Source: Candidatus Rokuibacteriota bacterium
Lineage (GTDB): Bacteria; Methylomirabilota; Methylomirabilia; Rokubacteriales; CSP1-6
DNA length: 37,362 nucleotides
NCBI GenBank assembly: GCA_003221615.1
Contig: QHSQ01000114.1
Coordinates: 1-37,362, forward strand
Direction of reading: 5' to 3'
The notes below the pieces were generated by a model. The model was not told where the DNA came from. It worked only from the letters and a program-made list of their open reading frames with translations, and did not search any database. A program made the translations under genes and the position numbers. Every line of letters starts with the position of its first letter. Within the stretch, counting starts at the first letter, position 1. Positions 1-8,403 of the stretch are shown here, one piece after another.

Positions 1-69
1 GAGGCCGAACTCGATCCTGACGAAGACGATGAGGAAGACGGCCAGCGCGGCGGCCAGAACAAAGGGTGA
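1..69 (+). CDS. 3' end of an unidentified gene (partial)
   Basis: An open frame enters from the window edge and stops at TGA 67-69, giving 22 residues. They form a strongly acidic tail (runs of Asp and Glu) that ends in Gly, Gln, Arg, Asn and Lys. Such charged, low-complexity tails occur on many nucleic-acid-binding proteins and chaperones, so no product can be named. The gene converges on the polysaccharide kinase gene, with only ten bases between the two stop codons. Confidence 0.45.
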   Translation, partial: EAELDPDEDDEEDGQRGGQNKG

Positions 70-79
70 ATCCACGCGG

Positions 80-3000
80 CTACTTCACTCGCACGACCTG
101 GTTGCCCAGGCCGAGGCGCATCAGCTCCTGACCTTTCGCCTCCGCTTCCCCTGACGTGGCGAAGTTCCCGTGACGGAGCGCGAACATGACCGCCTCGCCC
201 GGCTGGGCGGCGACGCGCACCTGATGACCGCTCGCGCGCAGCCGCTCGGCCGTCTGGACGGCGCCGCGCAGCGGAAGGGGCAGTCCCACCTGCACGCTCA
301 AGGGCTCGCGCTCGCCGACCACGAATGCGTCGGCGAATCCCTGCTGGCGCAGCGCCGCGACGAGCGCCTGCGCGTCGCGGGCGCTCGGAATCTTCTCGAT
401 CAGCACCGCATAGAGCGCGGCGCCGGTCTGCTGACGGAAGCGCACGGTCGGGTAGCCGGCCTCGCTCAGCTGCCGCTCGACGCGCTCGGCCTCGGGCGCG
501 GTCATGAACGGGCCGAACTCGATCGCGTAACGCGCGCCGGCCGCCGGGGCGCCGCTGGGTTGGGCCGCGGGCTTGGGCGACGCAGGCGGAGTCGCCGGCG
601 CAGCGGCGGGTCGCTCGACGGCAGCCGGCGGCGCTGCGATCGGCCCCAAGCTCATCGCCGGTACGGGTGACTGCGGAACGGCTGATGGCGGCGCCGACGA
701 TTGCGGCGCCGGCGACACCGCCGGAGCCGGTGAGGGCGTGGCGGGTCGCGGCGTCGGGACCACCGTGGTCGGCTTCGACGGCGGCGCCTCGAGGCGCTGA
801 CGCAGGAGCTCCTTGGGCTTCTGGCCGCCGCCGAGCCAGCCCAGCCGCCATCCGGCGAGGCCCCCCAACGCCGCCAGGAGCGCGACGACGACGACACCCA
901 CGAAGAGACGCTTGGATTTCATCGAACGCAGCCTGGGCATCTCGAACGCGTCCGGCTCGACTGCCGGCGCGCTCGCGAAGACGTCGGCCGCGGTGGTCTC
1001 GGCACCACCGTCCGTCTCGACGACCGCCGCCTCGGCGCGGGAGCCGCGGTTCAGGAGGCCGCGCACGAATCCGCGCGCGCGCTGCAGGCGCTCCTTGCGC
1101 GCGTCGACGACGGTCTCCTCGCCGTAGTAGTGCGTGTAGTACTGCGTGTAGGCGTAGCCCGCGATCTCGGTCTTGACGTCGTTCAGCACGACGCCCCAGA
1201 CCTTGCCGCCGACGTTCTCGACGTGCACCTTGGCCCGCTTGAGCACGAGCCGGCCGACCTTGCCCGCCTGGTAGACGATGACGACACCATCGGCCTGCGA
1301 GGCGACGATCGCCGAGTCCGTGACCGGGAGGATCGGCGGCGTGTCCACGAGGATCACGTCGTACACATCGCGCACCGAGTGGAGAAAACCGGTCATCGCC
1401 GGCGTCGACAGGAGCTCCGACGGGTTGGCCGGCACCGGACCGGCCTCGATGATGTGCAGGTTGTCGAGGCCGGGCGCGGCCATGATGTCTTCCATCTCGA
1501 ACCGACCCATCAGGATATCCGCGACGGTCCGGATGCAGTCGCGCCATTGCGCGCTGCCGACGAGGATGTTCGAGAGCCCCGGCTCGCGCTCGATCCCGAA
1601 GAACCGGTGGATGCTCGGGCGCCGCATGTTCGCGCCGATGAGCAGGGTCTTCTGGCCGCTCTGCGCCATCGTCAGGGCGAGGTTGACGATCGTGGTGGTC
1701 TTGCCCTCTTGCAGGGTCGGGCTCGACACGACGAGGACCTTGCCCGAGCGCTCCATGCGCGCAAACTGGATGTTGGTGCGGAGCGTGCGGTAGGCCTCGG
1801 CCACCGGCGACTTCGGATCGAAGTGCGTGATCAGCAGCGAGTGGCTCAGCAACGCCTCGGGATCGATCTGGGCCAGCGCCGGTCGTCGCTCGAGGATTCG
1901 CTGCACGGTCTCGCGCGAATCGATGTGCGGCACGACGCCGAGCACGGGGACGCCGAGGTAGGTCTCGACGTCCTCGATGGTCCCGATCGAGGTGTCGAGG
2001 TTCTCGCGCACAAAAGCGAGCACGAGCCCGATCGCCAGCCCCAGCACGGCGCCGACCATCATCGTGTTCGTCGCGTCGCCGCCGATCGGCGCGTCCGGCT
2101 CGGTGGCCGGGCGGACGATCGAGACCTCCTCGATCTGCTCGGCCTCCTTGATGAGCGCTTCCTGGTGCTTCGTCTTCAGGAGCGCCAGGAGGTCATCGTT
2201 GGTCTTCGCCTCACGCTGCAGGCGCTGCAGGGACAGCTCCAGGGTCGGCAGCTCACGGTTTTTCTGCTGCAGCTCGCCGATCTGCCGATTCAAGAACTCC
2301 TCGCGGTTGCGGAGCATCGCGATCTGCGCCGCGACCTCCCGGCGCATCTCGGCGCGGACCTCGCGGATCCGGTCGTCGAAAGCCTGCAGGCGCGGATGGC
2401 GGTCGGTGACCTCGACCGCGAGGTTGTTGCGCTCGAGCTGGAGCTCCGAGAGCGTCCCCTGCAGCTTCTGCATCGCCGGATTCGAGGTCTCGATGAAGAC
2501 CCGGTCGGTGGGCGACGCCGCGTCGAGCGCCGCCAGGCGCTGCTGGATCGACTCGAGCTCGGTCCGCTGCTGGCGCGTCTTCTCGATATCGCCGCGGACC
2601 TGGGTGAAGACCGACATCAGCACCGACGACTCGGCGCCCGGCGCGACGATCCGGTTCGCCTCGCGGAACGCCCAGATCTCGGCTTCCGTGCGGCGCGAGC
2701 GCGCCTCGACATCCTTGAGCTGGTTCTCGATGAAGCGTCGCGCCTCGGTGACGCGCGAGTTGCGCAGCGACTTGTTGTAGTCACGGTACGCTTCGGCGGT
2801 CGTGTTGGCGAGGTCCTGGGCCTCGCGCGGCTTCGTGGAAGTCGCCGTGATCTCGAGGATGCTCGTGTTCGGCACCCGGGCCACTTTCAGCTTGCCGTTG
2901 AGCGAATCCAGCGTGCCCCAGTAGCCTTTCGCCTCGCGCGAGGCCGCCCCGGTCGGTACTTCCTTCAGGTATCCCAGGCGCTTGGCGACGTCCTCGAGGA

Positions 3001-3256
3001 TCGGATAGCTCTTGATGATGGTGACCTGGGTCTCGATCGAGTCGGCGCTCGAGTAGGAAAGGACCTCCACCAGGAGCCCCGAGAGCTGGGTCGACTGCTC
3101 GAACTTGACGGCGGCGGTCGCCTGGTAAAACGGAACCTTTCGTTGCGCGAGGCCGAAGCTCAGGAGCGCAACGAGCACCGTGCAGGCGATAATGATCATA
3201 CGCCGACGGCGCACGATCAGCCAGTAGTCGCGGAGGTTCATCTCGTACTGCGCCAC
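80..3256 (-). CDS. Wzz/tyrosine autokinase (BY-kinase) of exopolysaccharide export with C-terminal SPOR domain
   Basis: A 1058-residue polysaccharide co-polymerase fused to a bacterial tyrosine kinase. TM1 is at about 20-37, the Wzz periplasmic domain at 40-395 with a long coiled coil (170-370), and TM2 at about 398-416. The cytoplasmic kinase has Walker A SSPTLQEGKT (511-520) and Walker B ending DTPP (638-641). Its Walker A' reads LLIGANMRRP (538-547), where most BY-kinases have Asp-x-Asp. A Tyr cluster lies at 701-711. Unusually the protein continues: a third TM (about 784-802), a Pro/Ala-rich linker (822-906), and a SPOR-like domain (909-982) with a second SPOR-like copy (985-1058). Predicted topology puts the SPOR part in the periplasm, where this fold binds glycan strands of peptidoglycan. 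It is the last gene of the operon. Kinase and Wzz assignments are firm; SPOR is judged by pattern. Confidence 0.9.
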   Translation of the reverse strand: MAQYEMNLRDYWLIVRRRRMIIIACTVLVALLSFGLAQRKVPFYQATAAVKFEQSTQLSGLLVEVLSYSSADSIETQVTIIKSYPILEDVAKRLGYLKEVPTGAASREAKGYWGTLDSLNGKLKVARVPNTSILEITATSTKPREAQDLANTTAEAYRDYNKSLRNSRVTEARRFIENQLKDVEARSRRTEAEIWAFREANRIVAPGAESSVLMSVFTQVRGDIEKTRQQRTELESIQQRLAALDAASPTDRVFIETSNPAMQKLQGTLSELQLERNNLAVEVTDRHPRLQAFDDRIREVRAEMRREVAAQIAMLRNREEFLNRQIGELQQKNRELPTLELSLQRLQREAKTNDDLLALLKTKHQEALIKEAEQIEEVSIVRPATEPDAPIGGDATNTMMVGAVLGLAIGLVLAFVRENLDTSIGTIEDVETYLGVPVLGVVPHIDSRETVQRILERRPALAQIDPEALLSHSLLITHFDPKSPVAEAYRTLRTNIQFARMERSGKVLVVSSPTLQEGKTTTIVNLALTMAQSGQKTLLIGANMRRPSIHRFFGIEREPGLSNILVGSAQWRDCIRTVADILMGRFEMEDIMAAPGLDNLHIIEAGPVPANPSELLSTPAMTGFLHSVRDVYDVILVDTPPILPVTDSAIVASQADGVVIVYQAGKVGRLVLKRAKVHVENVGGKVWGVVLNDVKTEIAGYAYTQYYTHYYGEETVVDARKERLQRARGFVRGLLNRGSRAEAAVVETDGGAETTAADVFASAPAVEPDAFEMPRLRSMKSKRLFVGVVVVALLAALGGLAGWRLGWLGGGQKPKELLRQRLEAPPSKPTTVVPTPRPATPSPAPAVSPAPQSSAPPSAVPQSPVPAMSLGPIAAPPAAVERPAAAPATPPASPKPAAQPSGAPAAGARYAIEFGPFMTAPEAERVERQLSEAGYPTVRFRQQTGAALYAVLIEKIPSARDAQALVAALRQQGFADAFVVGEREPLSVQVGLPLPLRGAVQTAERLRASGHQVRVAAQPGEAVMFALRHGNFATSGEAEAKGQELMRLGLGNQVVRVK

Positions 3257-3266
3257 TAGCGGCTCC

Positions 3267-4394
3267 TCATCGCCCGCCCTCCGCGACGGCGCCGGTGATG
3301 TAGAGGAACGGCGCCTCCGCGAGGTCGGTGGATTTGGGCGACCCGAGCCGCTGGCCCTTGCCGTCGGCGACGATCTCGACGCGCGGGCGCAGCGGGTGAT
3401 GACGGTTCACCGCGGTCACACGGCCGACCTCGCCGGTGTTCAGGCGCACGAGCGTGCCGGGCGGAAACACGGAGATCTCGGAGAGCAGCGCCTTGACGAG
3501 CTGAGACGGAAACGCCTCGTGCTTGGAGCGCACGATCTCGCGGATCGCCTCGTGCGGCCGAAGCCGCGGCCGCGGCGCCGGCGGCATCGTGAGGCCGGTG
3601 TAGGTATCGACCAGCCCCAGGATCTTGGCGTCCTGGCTCACCGCGGCGCCGGGCAGGCCCTGCGGGAAGCCCTGGCCCTGCTCGCGCTCGTGGTGCTGCA
3701 GGATGGCCTCGACGAGCCCCTCGCGCGGCGACGACCAGCGGCGGATCAGCTCGACCGACAGCCGGGGGTGCGAGCGGTACTGCGCCTGCTCGTCCGTCGA
3801 CAGCGAGTCGAGGCGGCGCAGCAGGCTCTCGGGCAGCTGCCAGAGCCCGACGTCGATGAGGCTTCCCGCCATGCCGAGCTGCACCCGCCGCGGGCGGTCG
3901 TAGCCGACGCTCGCGCCGATCGTCATCGCGAGCACGCCGACACGCGCCTGGTGGAACGCGAGGTAGTCGACGCCTGCGACCGCCACCGTGTTGTTGGCGA
4001 GCCAGAAGAGATCGATCGATGCTTCCAGCGACGCCGCGCATCGCTCGATGATCTGCTCGAGCTCTGACCACGGGAATTCGTCGCCCGTGCGGATCAGCTC
4101 GCGGACGCGGGCCAGGAACAGCTGGAGCTCGGCGAAGAGCGGCTCCGCGCTCTCGGACAGTGTTGCGGGCTCGATCGGCAGCGCGTCGAGGCTCGGACCT
4201 GGCTCGACGGCGCGCGGCTCGTCGACGGCGGGCGGCGGCGTGGGCCCAGGCGCGTCCTCGACCGGCCGCGGGCGTGGCGGAGGCGGCGGCGGTGGTGGCG
4301 GGGGCGGCGACGCGCCGGGCGTCGGCGCCACCTTCGCAGCCTCCGCGGGTTTGTCGCGGGCGATGCCGCGCACGACGTCGCTCATGCGCACCAT
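3267..4394 (-). CDS. HD-GYP-like protein with degenerate HD motif and N-terminal polyproline tract
   Basis: A 375-residue protein. Residues 30-40 are eleven consecutive prolines in a disordered, Pro-rich N-terminus (about 20-75). The rest resembles an HD-GYP cyclic-di-GMP phosphodiesterase: His148 in the first helix, the HHER...GFP stretch at 234-243, and an Asp-x-Tyr-x-x-Leu-Thr segment at 263-269. The defining HDIGK position reads SLIDVGLW (178-185), so the metal-binding His is replaced by Ile. Catalysis is therefore doubtful, and a c-di-GMP-responsive or scaffold role is possible. The start overlaps the stop of the upstream ATPase gene by one base (TGATG), and a second Met lies at codon 4. 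The position inside the export operon suggests control of polysaccharide output. Confidence 0.75.
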   Translation of the reverse strand: MVRMSDVVRGIARDKPAEAAKVAPTPGASPPPPPPPPPPPRPRPVEDAPGPTPPPAVDEPRAVEPGPSLDALPIEPATLSESAEPLFAELQLFLARVRELIRTGDEFPWSELEQIIERCAASLEASIDLFWLANNTVAVAGVDYLAFHQARVGVLAMTIGASVGYDRPRRVQLGMAGSLIDVGLWQLPESLLRRLDSLSTDEQAQYRSHPRLSVELIRRWSSPREGLVEAILQHHEREQGQGFPQGLPGAAVSQDAKILGLVDTYTGLTMPPAPRPRLRPHEAIREIVRSKHEAFPSQLVKALLSEISVFPPGTLVRLNTGEVGRVTAVNRHHPLRPRVEIVADGKGQRLGSPKSTDLAEAPFLYITGAVAEGGR

Positions 4395-5200
4395 CAGGAA
4401 ACCCCGACCATGTCCTTGATCACCTCGGCGATGATCTTTTCTCCGATCTCCTTCGCGCGCTTGGAGTACCCGACCAGCAGGGCGACGTCGCAGAGGTTGT
4501 TGATCTCGCGCGGGGTGCCCCGCGTGAAATCGAAGATGAGCTTCACCGCTTCCTCGGTGAAGAGCTGGTTCGGCTGTCCGGCCATCCGCAACCGGTGGCC
4601 GATGTAGCTCGCGGTGTGCGTGTAGTCGAGCGTGTTGAGGTGATACCGGAGGCTGATCCGCTGGTCGAGATGCTTGAGACGGCGGACCTTCACGCCGAGC
4701 TCGGTCGAGCCGATGAGGAGCAACGTCACCAGGAACCGGTCGTCGGTCTGGAAGTTCATCAAGAGCCGCAGCTCCTCGAAGACCGAGTCGTCCTCGATGA
4801 GCTGGGCTTCGTCGACGATGACGACGCTGTCCCGCCCGGCCTGATAGTTCCGGAAGAACAGATCGTTCAGGAGATGCAGCAGCTCGGGCTTGCGCGTCTC
4901 CTGGGTCTCGACGCCCAGCTGGTAGAGCACCTCACGCAGGAAATCGACGGGGGTCCAGCTCGGATTCGTGAGCAGCCCGATCTCGTAGCGCTCGGCCTCG
5001 AGACGCTGGATGAGCGCGCGCGACAGCGTGGTCTTTCCGCAGCCGTACTCGCCGGTGAGCATCCCGCAGCCCTTACGGTGGCGCACCGTGTAGACCAGCC
5101 GGACCAGCGCCTCCTCGTGCTCGGGCGACAGGTAGAAGAATTTCGGGTTCGGCGAGTTGTCGAACGGCGGTTCGCTGAGCTCCCAGTACGATTCGTACAT
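4394..5200 (-). CDS. GspA/ExeA-like AAA ATPase of the exopolysaccharide operon
   Basis: A 268-residue AAA ATPase of the type found in general-secretion (GspA/ExeA) and exosortase-associated polysaccharide loci. It starts with the family-typical Tyr-x-x-Phe...Pro-Phe segment. Walker A is GEYGCGKTT, Walker B is VVIVDEAQ, a sensor 1-like segment reads LLLIGSTEL, and a sensor 2-like region is GTPREINNL near the C-terminus. Length and motif order match the family. The start lies three bases after the stop of the SLBB gene, so the genes are co-transcribed. In related loci the ATPase is thought to energise assembly or secretion; its exact target is unknown. No exosortase gene is present in this window. 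Confidence 0.88.
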   Translation of the reverse strand: MYESYWELSEPPFDNSPNPKFFYLSPEHEEALVRLVYTVRHRKGCGMLTGEYGCGKTTLSRALIQRLEAERYEIGLLTNPSWTPVDFLREVLYQLGVETQETRKPELLHLLNDLFFRNYQAGRDSVVIVDEAQLIEDDSVFEELRLLMNFQTDDRFLVTLLLIGSTELGVKVRRLKHLDQRISLRYHLNTLDYTHTASYIGHRLRMAGQPNQLFTEEAVKLIFDFTRGTPREINNLCDVALLVGYSKRAKEIGEKIIAEVIKDMVGVS

Positions 5201-5203
5201 GGG

Positions 5204-6757
5204 TCAGTTGCCGGGCGCGCGGCCGTTGAAGATGAAGTAGAGGCCCGTGTAGGCCGTGACCAGCGACGCGACCGCCGTCAGGATCGTGACGTAGTCCTGC
5301 CACCACTTGACCGCGACCTCGGGCACCGTCACCACGGCGCCGGGCTCGAGCGGCGGCGCGTCGGCCATCGCGTAGGTCCGGCCGTTTCGGAAGGTCACCA
5401 GGGTGTGGACCAGCCTGGCGCGGTTCGTGGGACCGCCCGCCAGCGCCACGTACTCGCGCGGCGTCAGGTCCGGCCGGAAGTCGTGGGCGCCCGGCGTCTT
5501 GACCTCGCCGAGGATGAAGATCCTGTCCTCGACGACCGGCAGCATGAAGACGTCGCCGTTCTGCAGCACGATGTTCGGCGCATCGTCCTTCTCGACCAGC
5601 ATGCGATAAAGATCGATCGGGATCCGTTGCTTGGGGCCGGTCGCCCCGGTCCGGTCGACCAGCGCCAGACGGAGATCCGCGTACGAGGCGGCGCCGCCCG
5701 CCCGGTCGAGGACGTCGCGCACGCGCTCGCCCTGCGCCAGCTCGAAGCGCTGGAGGATCGTCGATTTGCCGGCGACCGTCGTCTTCGTGCTCTCGGCGGT
5801 GCCGTTGAACGCGCCGCGGACCTCGACCAGGTCCTGCAGCGAGGAGATCGCCGGGACGTAGATCGCGTCGCCCGGTCGCAGGATGACGTCGGCCGGCGGC
5901 GTGAGCGCCGAGCGCAGATCGAGCGCCACTGCTTCCTTGCGGTCGCCGGAGCCCACGCGCGTGAGCCGAGCATCGCCGAGCGCCGCGGCGTCGCTCAGGC
6001 CGCCAACCATGTCGAGCAGCTCGCGCAAGGACGGCGTCGATCCGATCTCGTACTGGCCGGGCCGGCGCACCGCGCCCGCGAGCGTGACGGAGCCCGAGCG
6101 CGGCGGCACGTGGATCCGCAGACCCTCCTCGACGAACGGGTTCTGCGCGAGATCCCCGCGCAGCTGAAAGGCGAGCAGGTCGACCTGACGCTCGCCGCTG
6201 CGTCGCGCGAGCGTGATGTTGCGCATGCTACCGCGCGGGGTGATGCCGCCGGCCTCGAGGATGACGTCGTACACGCGGCGGGTCGCGGCGGTCTGCACGG
6301 TGCCCGGGCGGTCGACTTCCCCCGACACGGTCACCTCGAACGTGCGCGGCGCCACGACGGTGAGGGTCGCGTCGGCGAATCGAAACACGTCGCGCGCGCG
6401 CGCGGCCACCTTGCGATGCGCCTCGAGCAACGTCAGCCCGGCGACCGGAATGGCGCCGAGCGGTGGCACATTGATCGCGCCCTCGAGGTCGACGACCGCT
6501 TGCTGGCGGATCACTTCGAGACGGCCGGCGATCTGAACGTCCAGAAGGTCTCCGGGGGCGAGGCGATAGTCCGGCCCAGGGGTCACTCCCCGCGGTCCCG
6601 AGGGTGCCGGCGGCGGGATCGGGGTCGACCGCATAGCGGGCGCAGGCGGTTGTGGTTGCTGAGGAGTGGTCGGAATTTGAGCAAACCCCGGTCCGGGCGC
6701 CAGTAGTGACACCACCAGAAGCAGGCTGACCAACCTGCGCAGACTACCGGCCTTCAT
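5204..6757 (-). CDS. SLBB-domain polysaccharide export outer-membrane protein (Wza-like)
   Basis: A 517-residue exported protein. A signal peptide covers residues 1-26 (basic start, hydrophobic core, then Gly-Phe-Ala-Gln), followed by a Pro-rich linker. A Poly_export domain at about 64-150 begins with YRLAPGDLLDVQI. It is followed by several SLBB-type beta-grasp repeats whose motifs read like VSGEVDRPG, LAGAVRRPG and LGEVKTPG. A hydrophobic C-terminal helix (about 489-510) resembles the helix by which Wza spans the outer membrane. It would form the outer-membrane channel for the polymer handled by the kinase encoded downstream. It is the first gene of the minus-strand operon, with a promoter at 6793-6822. 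The family call is very secure; the polymer is unknown. Confidence 0.92.
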   Translation of the reverse strand: MKAGSLRRLVSLLLVVSLLAPGPGFAQIPTTPQQPQPPAPAMRSTPIPPPAPSGPRGVTPGPDYRLAPGDLLDVQIAGRLEVIRQQAVVDLEGAINVPPLGAIPVAGLTLLEAHRKVAARARDVFRFADATLTVVAPRTFEVTVSGEVDRPGTVQTAATRRVYDVILEAGGITPRGSMRNITLARRSGERQVDLLAFQLRGDLAQNPFVEEGLRIHVPPRSGSVTLAGAVRRPGQYEIGSTPSLRELLDMVGGLSDAAALGDARLTRVGSGDRKEAVALDLRSALTPPADVILRPGDAIYVPAISSLQDLVEVRGAFNGTAESTKTTVAGKSTILQRFELAQGERVRDVLDRAGGAASYADLRLALVDRTGATGPKQRIPIDLYRMLVEKDDAPNIVLQNGDVFMLPVVEDRIFILGEVKTPGAHDFRPDLTPREYVALAGGPTNRARLVHTLVTFRNGRTYAMADAPPLEPGAVVTVPEVAVKWWQDYVTILTAVASLVTAYTGLYFIFNGRAPGN

Positions 6758-6792
6758 CGGTCGTCCACGACACCAAATAGAAATTAGAAAAC

Positions 6793-6822
6793 ATTGTCTC
6801 TTTTCAGAATTCGCGAGGTCAA
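6793..6822 (-). promoter_or_regulatory. Predicted sigma-70 promoter of the exopolysaccharide operon
   Basis: Read on the minus strand, TTGACC (6822-6817) is followed after 18 bases by GACAAT (6798-6793). Transcription would start near 6786, about 29 bases before the SLBB gene. The -35 box lies inside one arm of an inverted repeat shared with the oppositely directed protease promoter. Confidence 0.55.
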
Positions 6823-6856
6823 GGAAAATGCATAGTATTGCAATAGTTTCCTTGAC
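6818..6856. repeat. 10-bp inverted repeat spanning the -35 boxes of two divergent promoters
   Basis: GTCAAGGAAA (6818-6827) and TTTCCTTGAC (6847-6856) are perfect reverse complements 19 bases apart. The AT-rich spacer contains the palindrome TATTGCAATA (6836-6845). Each arm reads TTTCCTTGAC outward and so supplies most of a -35 box, so one dimeric regulator could cover both promoters. The arrangement is directly visible; a regulator is inferred. Confidence 0.6.
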
Positions 6857-6880
6857 ACTGTAGAGCGCGACGGGTACGAT
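6852..6880 (+). promoter_or_regulatory. Predicted sigma-70 promoter of the HtrA-type protease
   Basis: A consensus TTGACA (6852-6857) is followed after exactly 17 bases by TACGAT (6875-6880). This gives a leader of about 45 bases before the ATG at 6931. Good boxes and optimal spacing in an AT-rich gap make this one of the clearest promoters in the window. Confidence 0.65.
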
Positions 6881-6930
6881 CCGCTACGCTATTCGGCCAG
6901 AGTGGCGATCACAGTCCCGAGGCGTCCCTG

Positions 6931-8124
6931 ATGGTGCCTAGAGCCGTCCGCATCGCCCTTGCGGCCTGTGCGCTTTTCGCCTTTCTCGGCGCGGGCTTCT
7001 GGATTCATGCGCTCTTCTTTTCGCGCTCCGCCGCGGCCCCAGCGACACCGGCACCGGCGCCGAGCGCGGCCGAGGCGCTCCAGTCAGCCTTCGTGAGCGT
7101 CGCCGAGCACGTCCGGCCCGCCGTCGTCCACATCAGCCCCGTGCAAATGGCGAGGCGTCGTCGGCCTCCGGTGGCGCCCGGTCCCTTCGCCGAAGACCCG
7201 CTACTCAAGGACTTCTTCGACCAGTTCTTCGGGCCGCGGGGCCCTGGACGGCGTGAAGAGTTCCACCAGCCCGGCCTCGGCTCCGGCGTCATCATCGACA
7301 AGCGCGGCTACGTCCTGACCAACAATCACGTGGTCCGCGGTGCTGACGGCGTCTTGCTGCGTCTGGCCTCGAAGCGCGAATATCAGGGCCGGATCGTCGG
7401 CGCCGACGTGACGACCGATCTGGCGGTGATCCAGTTCGAGCCGGACGTTCCGGTGGCGGTGGCGACGCTCGGCAACTCCGACACCTTACGGGTCGGTGAA
7501 TGGGCGATCGCGATCGGCAATCCGTTCGGGCTCGACCAGACCGTCACGGTCGGCGTCGTCAGCGCGACCGGGCGGGCCGACGTCGGCATCGCCACGTACG
7601 AGAACTTCATCCAGACCGACGCGTCGATCAATCCGGGCAACTCCGGTGGGCCGCTCGTGAATCTGCGCGGCGAGGTGATCGGGATCAACACCGCCATCGT
7701 GGCCACCGGTCAGGGCATCGGCTTCGCGATTCCCGCCAACATGGTCAAGCGCGTCACGGCGCAGTTGATGGACCGCGGCAAGGTGACCCGCGGATGGATC
7801 GGCATCGCGATGGAGCCCTTGACGAACGAGCTGGCGCAGTCGTTCGGCTTGCGCGAGGCGCGCGGCGCAGTCGTGGCGCGGGTCTATCCAGGAGGTCCCG
7901 CGGCGGCGGCCGGCATCGAGAAGAACGACGTGGTCCTGACGTTCGAGGGCGTTCCGGTCGAAGACTACCGTCAGCTGCAGCGGCTCTCGGCTGACGCCGA
8001 GGTCGGCAAAACCGTCAAGCTCGAGATCGTCCGCAACCGCGAGCGACGCACGGTTGAGCTCCGCGTCGCCGAGGCTCCCGACCGCGTCTCCCCCGACCGC
8101 CCCCCCGCTCCCCGCGAGCGCTGA
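6931..8124 (+). CDS. HtrA/DegP-family trypsin-like serine protease with one PDZ domain
   Basis: A 397-residue envelope protease. An N-terminal hydrophobic segment (about 7-28) is a signal anchor. The catalytic triad is complete: His133 in LTNNHVV, Asp163 in TTDLAV, and Ser238 in NPGNSGGPL. A single PDZ domain follows (about 285-380), ending in a Pro/Arg-rich tail. One PDZ and a retained anchor make it DegS/HhoA-like rather than the two-PDZ DegP form. It would degrade or sense misfolded periplasmic proteins. It is transcribed from its own promoter, divergent from the polysaccharide operon and sharing an inverted repeat with it, which hints at co-control by envelope stress. No symbol is given because several paralogues fit equally well. 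Confidence 0.93.
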   Translation: MVPRAVRIALAACALFAFLGAGFWIHALFFSRSAAAPATPAPAPSAAEALQSAFVSVAEHVRPAVVHISPVQMARRRRPPVAPGPFAEDPLLKDFFDQFFGPRGPGRREEFHQPGLGSGVIIDKRGYVLTNNHVVRGADGVLLRLASKREYQGRIVGADVTTDLAVIQFEPDVPVAVATLGNSDTLRVGEWAIAIGNPFGLDQTVTVGVVSATGRADVGIATYENFIQTDASINPGNSGGPLVNLRGEVIGINTAIVATGQGIGFAIPANMVKRVTAQLMDRGKVTRGWIGIAMEPLTNELAQSFGLREARGAVVARVYPGGPAAAAGIEKNDVVLTFEGVPVEDYRQLQRLSADAEVGKTVKLEIVRNRERRTVELRVAEAPDRVSPDRPPAPRER

Positions 8125-8251
8125 GTCGAAGCAACAGGCGCGATCGGACCGAACGAGCCCGCAAGCAGCAAACTGGCCAAGTCATCAGCAAATCTAGCTG
8201 AGCCCCAAAACAAAAATCAGGACTCGCGAGTCTCCATCGCCAGACGGCAGA

Positions 8252-8395
8252 CTGGGCCGGGTCGATCCGGGTCCGGGGAGTCTCGCGCGACCTGTGTAGG
8301 CAGCGTAGCTACGACGAAACGCACGAGGCCGGTCGTCCGCAATGAGTGCAGTCAGGTCGCGCGAGACTCCCCGGACCCGGATCGACCCGGCCCAG
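8252..8395. repeat. Perfect 43-bp inverted repeat with 58-bp spacer between convergent genes
   Basis: Bases 8252-8294 and 8353-8395 are exact reverse complements over all 43 positions. The spacer (8295-8352) holds a further small palindrome, CGTAGCTACG (8304-8313). The unit sits between the 3' ends of the protease gene (stop 8124) and the kinase-like gene (stop 8404), where a bidirectional terminator would be expected. The arms are far longer than in ordinary terminators and no T-run follows. A small non-autonomous mobile element or REP-like repeat is an alternative. The remaining bases 8125-8251 show no gene. Confidence 0.85.
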
Positions 8396-8403
8396 CCCCC
8401 GAG

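Noticed and set aside
1130-3259. 709-codon plus-strand open frame
   Set aside because: Antisense to the tyrosine autokinase; low-complexity Arg/Leu/Asp composition and no domain. A GC-rich shadow frame.
4160-6706. 848-codon plus-strand open frame
   Set aside because: Runs across three real minus-strand genes and has no ribosome site or recognisable domain.
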